DNA from: Sweltsa coloradensis
Lineage: Eukaryota > Arthropoda > Insecta > Plecoptera > Chloroperlidae
Direction: 5' to 3'
DNA: 64,000 nt
Assembly: GCA_024449915.1 (NCBI GenBank)
Contig: JAMZAV010000355.1
Span: 1 to 64,000, forward strand
The translations under genes and the position numbers were made by a program. This document shows, in pieces, positions 55,806-64,000 of this stretch (its first letter is position 1; every line of letters starts with the position of its first letter). Under the pieces are notes generated by a model. The model searched no databases and was not told where the DNA came from. It saw nothing but the letters and a program-made list of their open reading frames with translations.

Positions 55806-57069
55806 ATATAATATATGGGCGAAATAAAACCCCCCGCATATGCAGTGTTTTCTAGAAATTCGTAGGTCTACACATTGCTTCAAAGTCATATTTTTTTTTT
55901 TTTTCGTGTAATAAACAGATGCTGATTTTAAATACGTTGATTTATATGTTTGAAAATTAAATTGAACTTTTCATCTCTAAGGAAACATAAATTTATTTTT
56001 TTTTTCAAAATAGTTTTTACTTTTTATTTTTTACATCCAGTATTCGAAAGCGAGTACAAAAAACGTTAATGACGTGACAGGAGTTTAAGATTGATTAATT
56101 TTGCATCATATGCTGTCCCCTGTATGGTTTTGATGAAGTCTTATTGGGGGCAAGCAGGGATCGCGCCCACCCACGCCTGGGGCCTTTTGCGACAATTCCC
56201 CCCGGGACAGACTGGTTACAAAGCCTCAGCCAAGTAGTGGCGTAGGAAAATTTATAGCCATAAAGGGCTCGGGAAACGACCCCCCCCCCCCCCCCCGAAA
56301 AAAATTTTCACTTTGCGTTTTGTTCAGAAAAAATCACGATTTAAAAATCCACCTGTTTGCATTGGGAGCTGGGCGTTTTCCCCCAGGGGGGTCCAAAATC
56401 GAAAGTTTCGAAACTTTGAGGTTAAACGGTCAAAGTTTTTAAAAAATTAAAAAGTTTTTTTAATTATCTTAAAAACATAAATTTTTTAAATTTTTTAAAA
56501 AAAACGATTTTGTTTTCAATAAAAAGCTGTCCAAAATTTTAAAAAAACGATTTTCCCGGTTTTTCACTTTAAATTAAAAAATGGCATATAAACCCCAATT
56601 AAAACTTAATTTTATAACAAAATGAAAAAAACCACGGGGGATTTAAAAAAAAATAAAAAATAATAAAAAAAAATTCAAGGGGTGTCCGAAATGTTGGTTT
56701 TATATTATTTCTAAAATCCATTTTTTTTTTTTGCTAAAAATGGTTCATGTTACTAAAACAGTTAACCCGTCTAAGAATAGTACTAGGGCCCCTTGGGCGC
56801 CGCAGCCAACCCCGGTGCCTACACACCAAGCCCTTTTACACCAACAGATTGGGGTGATTTCGAGGTGTTACCCCGCCGCGTAACGTGATGTGAACTTGAA
56901 AACTATCACAATCGAGGGGGTTTAGGTACCTGACAACACATGCCAAATTTTATTGGGGTACGATTATTCCTTCTTGGTGAAAAAATGGCTTGAAACATGC
57001 TCAAAATCACTTTAAGGATGTTAGCTACTGCTACTGCTACTGCTACTGCTAACATCTAATACGTCAGTT
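55806..57069. other. Low-complexity, indel-rich sequence
   Basis: Long A, T, C runs (18-19 C at about 56280-56297), no coding blocks. A short CTACTG hexamer repeat lies at 57024-57048. Confidence 0.5.
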
Positions 57070-57260
57070 TCAATCGGCCCGCGATTCTGACCAGACGGGT
57101 GGGGCTACAATGTTCATATTTTACATGGACATTAAGGTTATAGTAATATAGTCTGTTTTGAAAAAAAAAGTTGAAAAAGTTTGCTGGAAGGCTTCCAAAT
57201 AAAGGTTTTAAAATAAGCCTTATACACTAGGCATACAATCAACAAGTAACTATAGTTACT
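57070..57260 (+). repeat. Family A1 internal fragment
   Basis: CGATTCTGACCAGACGGGTG, TTCATATTTTACATGGACAT and AAGTTGAAAAAGTTTGCTGG are internal A1 blocks; both ends of the element are absent. Confidence 0.65.
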
Positions 57261-58239
57261 TGACACTTGTTGGCGGTACAAGCAGAGTTAGGCGGGAAAG
57301 TGCGATAAGTAAACAAATATAGCGGACATTTTAAATTTTTCTTCTTTGTGTGGAACGAGAAAAGGTGTCATTATACTCTCATAAAACAAATCAGAAACCG
57401 TCCCTGGCCTAGGCCCAGATGTAGAAAATTATTTATAATACAACAGTGTAGGTCTAAAGTTCCATTAGGCTATAGGACTAGATAAATAAATACTTACACT
57501 TCATGTTTGACAAGCCCTAGGCCTTTCTTAGCCAACCCTAGGCCAGCACAACCTTGTTTTGACACACTTCCCGCACAAATAACTAGTTTTGATTACTACA
57601 AGCCGAATGCAGACAAACAATGGTATGATAGTCCTAGGTTATTCCAAAATTTACGGCAATAATAAGCCTTTTCTTTTCTATTAATCAACTCACGCAATCT
57701 CCTGTCACTTTTAATGAAAATGTAAAACAAAAGATGGTGAAAATTTTAGTAGTATCTATGCTTTTGATTATCTGATGATTTACATGGCTCTGTGGATGCA
57801 GTGACATAGGTGTAAAATAACATTAGTTGTGCGTTTGTTGTTACATGGGAAAGTTTTAATTGGATAAGAGTTGCCTAGACTTAACCAGTCCTTATACCGT
57901 CGTTATACCATGGTTATACCACCTTTACCCAGGATGTACATGAATCCGGGCCTAGATATTTTACATCCTATTGTTATTGCTAATACCATAAAAATTAAAT
58001 CAACTTTGATAAAAATATTATATTTTAACAAATAATTTTGAAGTAATGAGATCACACACATAACAAAAACTTGTAGAATACAGCCAAACCTTACACATTT
58101 TAAAAAGGAATGAGATCTAAAAAAAAAGGGCCAAGCTCATCTACCCTTCCACATTTGCGCATTCTTAATTCATAAACGTAGTGTCCCATAACAGCATCCT
58201 CGAAAAGCTTGGCAAAATAGAATTTGCGTGTTTACGTTT
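57261..58239. other. AT-rich sequence without recognised features
   Basis: Several AGGCC(T/C)A motifs but no protein block or repeat end recognised. Confidence 0.4.
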
Positions 58240-58890
58240 GTTATCTGTTTATACAATACTCAATAATAACTCGGACACAAGACTATAATATAATACTTCG
58301 TATTTATTGATATGAAACGGACACATTACAACGCTTACTTCGGATAGTACACAAATACAAACACACAATGAAACAATCGGATATCGGACATTCTTACTCT
58401 GCTTCAACTTACTTATGCGCGATGGGGCCTACCCACGCCATAATGTCTCGTCGCTGCTCGCGAGATCTCGTATTCAACTTCGTTCGGGGCCATGCGGGAA
58501 TATTCAAATTACAAATGATAGTTCGGAAATAGCTCACACTCGGGCATCCTGATAAATTAAATTGTCCTCAATTTACAGTTTAGTTTTATACGATTAAGTC
58601 ATGCCACAGATGATTACTAGCAATATCAATTACCTTAGTACAGAATCTCAATACAATTCCCAAAAATTCAAATGGTAAAACAGAAACACAATTATTTAGG
58701 TATAACATAATCTAACATTACTCATTATCTGATATCATACTCAGTTTTCTTTCAAAATAAACACAAATAATAGGTATTCATGGGAAAAACAGTTTTTCAA
58801 TTCACCAAAATCAATAGAATATTCATAAGAAAGTCAGTCTTCAAATCACAAAATCGTTAAGAAACTGGGTCGCTTACCCACTCGTTTCAC
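58240..58890 (-). repeat. Possible 3' LTR region of the Gypsy-type element
   Basis: It lies directly downstream (on the minus strand) of the end of the integrase reading frame and contains a polyadenylation signal AATAAA (about 58301-58306). No second copy was found upstream of gag, so LTR status and limits are inference. Confidence 0.3.
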
Positions 58891-58973
58891 TCTTGATTTC
58901 TACTATGGAATTACTATCAGACTGATCTTTCACTTCACTTCACTATGGTCATCAATTGATTTTTGGATCACCG

Positions 58974-59958
58974 TCATTCAACTGGCGGTTGCGACCCCCA
59001 CGATTTTAATTGAGATACGTGAGCTGTAGTCACGTAGAAAACGCCCTTTGATCTACTCCTTGCACTTGACTGACAGCGGTAAGTAGGGCGGGAAGCACAT
59101 CGGTTATCACTAGCGGTCCACAAAAACTTTGCTGAGTTTTCTCGGCTCTCCGGTGTGGATCGGTGCACGACGCATCACCACCATCTTCCAACTTCATACT
59201 TGTCACCTACGCAGTGTTTCCGGTCAAACTGACTCTTCATCTGATCTTGCTTCATCAATATTGTTGATCTTGCTTGTGCTGCAGTTGAGTAGGATTACTC
59301 CACGGTGTATTTTTTGGAAATTACTCGTTAATTGACGTAGATTCCATCTTGGTACCTCGGTTTAAAAACCATGTAACAGTAAAAAGGGCAGTATATTTAG
59401 TAGTTTTATTAGGCGAATTTTTAAAAGATCTCGTTCAACTTCAGTCATTTTTACTTTCCCAATCCTTGTGTTAGGATCTTCCATTGCCTGCTTATGACAG
59501 GTAACACAGTTCTATTTACCCGTTCGACCTGGTCCGTTGCGCGCGGATTTTTGGTTGAGTTAAGTATGTTTTATACCGTTAGCTTGACAGAATTCCTGCA
59601 TTACTTTTGAGGTATAACACGAACCTCGATCAGAAATAATGCGATCCGGCAGACCTCTTTTAAACAAATAAGGTTCTCTAGGCACTTGATTACATACCTT
59701 GCACTGGTACCCACGGACTGGATAGAGATGCACATATTTCGTGAGATTATCGATTACACAAAACAGATCTTGATTACCTCTCTTACTTCTCACAAATGGT
59801 CCTAAATGATCAATGGTTATAACTTGAAAGGGTCGGTTGCCCGGGCCCGGTATCGGATTTAGCAAACCTTGCTGCTTACCAGCTGGCACTTTATTTAACA
59901 AACATTCGAAGCAATTTGATACATGATGTTTCACATACGTCTCATTGAAGGGAACCAA
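58974..59958 (-). pseudogene. Gypsy-type integrase (degenerate)
   Basis: The zinc-binding HHCC module spans the frame start: H residues near 60000 (HDMSGH) and NCFECLLNK near 59900-59915. The catalytic core follows with TIDHLGPF (first Asp, about 59810), DNLTKYVHLYPV, DRIISDRGSCYTS (second Asp, about 59620-59660) and, in a shifted frame near 59510, QVERVNRT with the Glu. Sequence 59200-59440 is too broken to follow. The end, 58974-59168, gives VTTAHVSQLKSWGSQPPVE, a typical C-terminal tail of Gypsy integrases. No chromodomain was seen. Confidence 0.8.
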
Positions 59959-60261
59959 TAATGTTCACATATCTTATTCACTGTTCGGTCTACCCCAAAA
60001 ATGTCCGCTCATGTCATGCATCTTCACTGTTATACTTTTACGCATAGTTTTCGGTATGACGAATAACCATCGCGGCCTCATTATTATGAATAGTCTTTTA
60101 AATAACAACCCTCCTCTTAGTTCTATGTTCTGAGTTAGTGACTTCTCTTGTTACTTTTTTCATCTTCAGGTTTAGTTAAGATTTTAACATACCTCTGCAA
60201 CTCCTTGTCGACTCGCTGCATCATCAGCACTTGATCCTCGATGCTCATCGTTAGGTAGACA

Positions 60262-61560
60262 TCAAACTTGACTCGATGATCGTCTCCATTGTATCACCTT
60301 CATCTCCGGTTGGCGCTGGGACTCAACGCATCTACGTGGCACATTTTTGTTCCTGCTCGTTTGCTTGATTTCAATTATATCATAATCCTGGATCAGATTA
60401 TACCATCGCGCAATTTGCGGATTACGTGTTTTATTTGCGTTCATGTAGACTAACGACTGGCAGTCTGTTACAATCGTGAATCTTATTTCCATCAGAAAAT
60501 GGCGTAATCTATCTAATGTCACACTATAGCCATCAACTCCTAATTTTGAAGAATGGAATACGCGCTCTGCTTCAGTAGTTTTCTTAGAAAACACAATAAA
60601 CTAAATGAAATTTATCATCATTTCCTTTCTGCAGTATCATTCCTCCAAGACCATCAGCCCATGCGTTGTATGTACTTCGGTTTCAGCTTTTGGATTTTTA
60701 GAGCATTAAACTAGGTTTTGTCAGAAGCGCAGTCTCAAGTTATAAAAGCATTTTTTTTGATCTTGTTCCCAATGAATGGGGCATGGTCTGTTTAGTCAAT
60801 CGAGGGTTAGGGCTTCAGCGCGTTTAGCATACATTGGTACGAATCTTCTAAAATACCCAGTTAGACCCAACCCAAAGTCCACTTCATAAAACATTTGTTG
60901 GTCGCGGAAATTCTTCAATTGCCGCAATTTTTTCGTTTACCTGGTTCAAGTTGATTGTGCGAAATTACGAATCCCAATACTCGACTTCAGTTTTTCCAAA
61001 TTCACATTACTTTAACTTACACGTTAGCTTGGCCTTCCTCAGGGCTTCAGTACAAGTTCAAGTCTAGCGATCAATTCAGTCCACGAACTGGCGGGAATTA
61101 ACAAGTCGTCTAAGTAGCAAAGTGCAACAGTATTGCGCAACTTACCCAAAGCTAAGTTCATGACTCGTTGGAACTCACTTGCGCATTCCCGGGGACCAAA
61201 CATTCCCTCCTTTCCATTTGTCTGTTGTATCGGGTGTTATGAAAGCAGTCTTCGATTTGGATGCGTCACTCATCGGAATTGCAGGTACCCGTGGGCTAGA
61301 TCAAGTACAACAAAACATTTTACAGTTAGACAATTGTTCAAGCAATTGTCATCAATATTTGGTAACGCATAATTTTTTCACAGTTTGTTTATTCAGGCGT
61401 CTGTAGTCGACAACTAAACGATGTTTCTCCGGTCTTTTTCTTTACAAGTAGTACAGGGCTGGGATAGCTTGATTGAGTTTCAGTGATCACACCATTTTCT
61501 TTCCATTCATTTACAATTTTACTTATCTCTTCTCTCTTGATGCTGTGGTTTTGTATGGTT
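60262..61560 (-). pseudogene. Gypsy-type reverse transcriptase and RNase H (degenerate)
   Basis: From 61440 downward: EKHRLVVDYRRLNKQTVKK, then FITPDTTDKWKG near 61230, ECASEFQRVMNLALGKL near 61170 and YLDD at 61106-61117, the polymerase active site. RNase H at 60262-60594 shows FHSSKLGVDG, IVTDCQSLVYMN (catalytic Asp), PQIARWYNLIQDYDI. At least three frame changes and a decayed 60600-61090 region separate these blocks. Confidence 0.8.
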
Positions 61561-61599
61561 TATTGTAAACTGGTCTACTTCCTTCTTCTTCTATGATTT

Positions 61600-63120
61600 C
61601 CATTTTTGTAAGATCGGTTAATCCTAGCTCCGTCATGTTCAGGGCGAAACAATCACGGTAAACGGTTCAACAAACTCAACAGTTTCATCTCGATTTTCTT
61701 GCGTTACTTGTTCACCAATTTTAAATCTTTCGCAACCGATTGGCCCTTTACAATTTCCTTCTTGAGTCGTGTTTGTATCTCGTATTCTTCATCACTAGAA
61801 CTCTTCAGTGGCATCGCGTCATTTTCAATAAAACGTAAATTAGCTCTCCTCGACCAATACTTTTGTTTTTCGCAATAAACACCTCATTACACTCGGTATT
61901 TATTATAGGAACATCAATTTTCCCTCAAACTTCTGAATAAACCACCATTGTATATTTAAAAGAGAATCATCTGGTTTCATTATTCCTTACATTTACAAAG
62001 TTCACACTGTTAGCTGCTAGTTTAGTCTTCGCGGTTGCACGTAACTTTACTTTATTATTACTTTTATACGACAGTTCCATCTGAGCAAAAGGTTTCATCT
62101 TCTTTATCTCCGATAATAAACTCATCTCTTATTTTCAAGATTGCAACGTGAGAAAGATCTGTCCAAGTTCTACCGATTTTAAAATTTCGTGTCAGATGAG
62201 ATTTATCCCGGCCACTACGAGAATTTCAAAGTTTTTCCCAATAACAACATCTATCGTTATGTCAGCGATTGCAGTACCTACTGGATGTATTTGGGGCACT
62301 GGTTGCATTTACCAAAACTGAACAGTTTTTTTACTAGCGGACTAATTTTAAAAACCCCAACGAATTGCTGCTGTCGCCTGGATTGTACAACATGAGCTGC
62401 CTGTGTCAAGTAGGGCACTCATTCACGATTGTTAATCTGCACTTGTTTCACATATTTACAAATGTTTTTCAGTAACACTACTGTCAGAAAATGTTGCCTG
62501 CAGTTTTCATTTTTAGGTGTAACTAGGCTAGGCCTATACGTACTTGGTTGCTGTTGTTGCATTGTGCAGTTTATTCTTGTATGTTCCTCTAACTTGCATA
62601 ACTGACAGCGTTTTGACTTCTTTTTGGGTCCCTTTGGGAGTCTCTTTATATGTGACCGTGGTTGTTGCCCAATTTTAACACCTGGGCTCACCTTTTTCCC
62701 TTGTAACTTGGCGGTCTGCTGTATCGTGGAGTTGTTTGGGTTTATCGGTCTGAACTGATTCACTGGGGTTGGACTGATTTATGGTCTTGACTGATTTACA
62801 GGTTCATTTTTACTTACATAAGGTTTCTTGAGTGTTAGTCCTATTGCTAGTTTTCGCTTTCTTTGTTCTGGGCCTACATTGTACTGCTTAGTAGTTACAG
62901 TCTGGGCATGATTGAATTAAACTTAGGCTTACTGTTAATTTCCTTCTTGTTGATCAATTCTAATCTTGCTTTGTCAATCTCTTCAAACTCTCTGATATCT
63001 TGTAGGATACTGTCATCATCCACATGGGTTTTCGTTAACAACATACTAGCTAGTGCTCTTGACCATAATCCAATTTTCAGTGACGTTTCGTGTCCTCAAT
63101 GTTTAGGTTAAGAGCCTAAT
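61600..63120 (-). pseudogene. Gypsy-type gag and protease (degenerate)
   Basis: An acidic gag block ASMLLTKTHVDDDSILQDI and EFEEIDKARLELI lies at about 62930-63055. Downstream, 62580-62625 encodes CQLCKLEEHTRINC, a CCHC zinc knuckle with 2-4-4 spacing. The protease would follow at about 62170-62440, where only decayed sequence (PYLTQAAHVVQS) stands in the place of the active-site block. Frameshifts are frequent. Confidence 0.7.
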
Positions 63121-64000
63121 GCATAGACAGGTTTTAGGCGCGGCTGCAGAGTGTTAGAAATAAATAACAAGCTCTACAGTTATGATCAAATAATTATAAA
63201 AAAATTCAAACCATACTCAAAAATAAATTTTGAACACATCGGATTTGTCCATTTTTTTCTTTGGTTGGTTATTTCTTCGGAAAAAAATGATAACTTTGGA
63301 ACTTTATATGAACTTTTCTGCATTGAAATAAGTAATACCATTTTTTATTACAGCGCGGTATTAATTTACTATTCTGAACACTTTTGGTGAAATTTTATAT
63401 TGTTTGAACATAATTATGGTCATAATCGTTAAATTACATTCAGTAAAGTTACACAAAACGGCTCAGAAGTAGGCCCAAAATGGGATTTGATGGCTGCACA
63501 GAGTTCCGCGTCTGTGTGTTAGGATCGCATGTACGAAAGCCGATAACGGCAGCTTTGACGTCATCACAGTCTGATATCGCCATCGTGAGGTAGGGCCTAC
63601 CCTGTCAAACGCAAATGTCGAGCCCTACCAGTGACCCTTACCAGTGAAACTTACTTTGTTTTTATGTTCATATAATTTTCGTAACATGACGACAGTAATT
63701 ATAGCAAATTTAATAAAAAGCATTGTATCTTGGGAACTAGGTACAGATTGTAAACAAAATAAACAAAAGAAGGTAGCTTTTGTTTCTAGAAAATCTGTTT
63801 TGAAAAGCTCTGCATCCACCGCTTGCTTGATGTATCATGAGAAATTAACTATAAGTAATTATGTTGACATTATTAATTTTTATTATCGCATGATAATATT
63901 ATGAAGTGAAGAATAAATAAGGTGACCACCGGTTTGACCGGTACAGTACCGTTTTCATAACACTTGTACCGGTGTCCCAAGAAACTAATAAAAATTACGT
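63121..64000. other. Sequence upstream of gag, no recognised feature
   Basis: This is where a 5' LTR and primer-binding site would be expected; neither was recognised. An ACCGGT-containing repeat (TTGACCGGTACAGTACCG) lies at 63933-63950. Confidence 0.4.

Larger units (their letters stand above)
58970..63120 (-). mobile_element. Gypsy-type LTR retrotransposon internal region, degenerate
   Basis: On the minus strand, the order gag - protease - reverse transcriptase - RNase H - integrase is the Ty3/Gypsy order. All parts are broken by frameshifts. No LTR pair was recognised within the window. Confidence 0.85.

Noticed and set aside
58970..63600. Flanking LTR pair for the Gypsy-type element
   Set aside because: No direct repeat could be recognised between the sequences downstream of integrase and upstream of gag; only a polyadenylation signal supports the 3' side.

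Overview
This is a metazoan nuclear-genome window, AT-rich and almost entirely built from transposable elements; I see no intact host gene, no intact tRNA or rRNA gene and no prokaryotic gene organisation. The elements present (Penelope-like element, Gypsy-type LTR element, two LINE lineages, hAT-like MITE, Helentron-like non-autonomous elements, long foldback elements) and the very frequent motif AGGCCTA point to a marine invertebrate, perhaps an echinoderm or hemichordate; the taxon is an inference of low confidence.

Layout. 0-13 kb: a truncated repeat, a 0.5-kb MITE in a duplicated segment, then two large inverted repeats. The first (2.0-8.5 kb) encloses a broken gene that is itself split by a 1.46-kb TIR element; the second (8.65-12.4 kb) has remnants of the same gene family lying as an inverted pair at its centre, flanked by tandem ~160-bp units. 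13.2-16.6 kb: a third foldback element made of ~330-bp tandem units. 16.6-27.3 kb: many copies of one short repeat family (called A1/A2 here), a 5'-truncated LINE and small insertions. 27.3-28.6 kb: a near-perfect palindrome carrying a hAT-like MITE with an 8-bp target duplication. 28.6-34 kb: families C and D, another foldback and a palindromic tRNA-half. 34.1-38.4 kb: family B copies with a nested A2 copy. 38.6-45.9 kb: a diverged foldback, tRNA-derived sequences, family C, a Penelope-like fragment and family E. 47.6-49.1 kb: A1 and A2 copies. 49.1-56.8 kb: an indel-rich, homopolymer-rich stretch holding a strikingly GC-rich Tx1/L1-like LINE. 58.2-63.1 kb: a decayed Gypsy-type LTR retrotransposon on the minus strand.

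The main pattern is a set of short non-coding families (A1, A2, B, C, possibly E and D) with one common plan: a 5' terminal motif containing GAGCG..GCG, an inverted copy of the first 8-13 bases placed 25-40 bases before the 3' end, then a short AACGC/GCGTT hairpin and a terminal CCTAG. The 5' motif and its internal inverted copy change together from family to family. Two copies are nested in sequences whose uninterrupted paralogues are also in the window; both show insertion between T and T without target duplication. This is how Helentrons and their non-autonomous relatives (HINEs) are built and behave. No Rep/helicase protein is encoded here, so these copies would depend on a partner elsewhere.

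All gene-like sequences are dead (frameshifts, stops, truncation). Coordinates of repeats are read by eye and are approximate to a few bases unless a terminal motif is cited.
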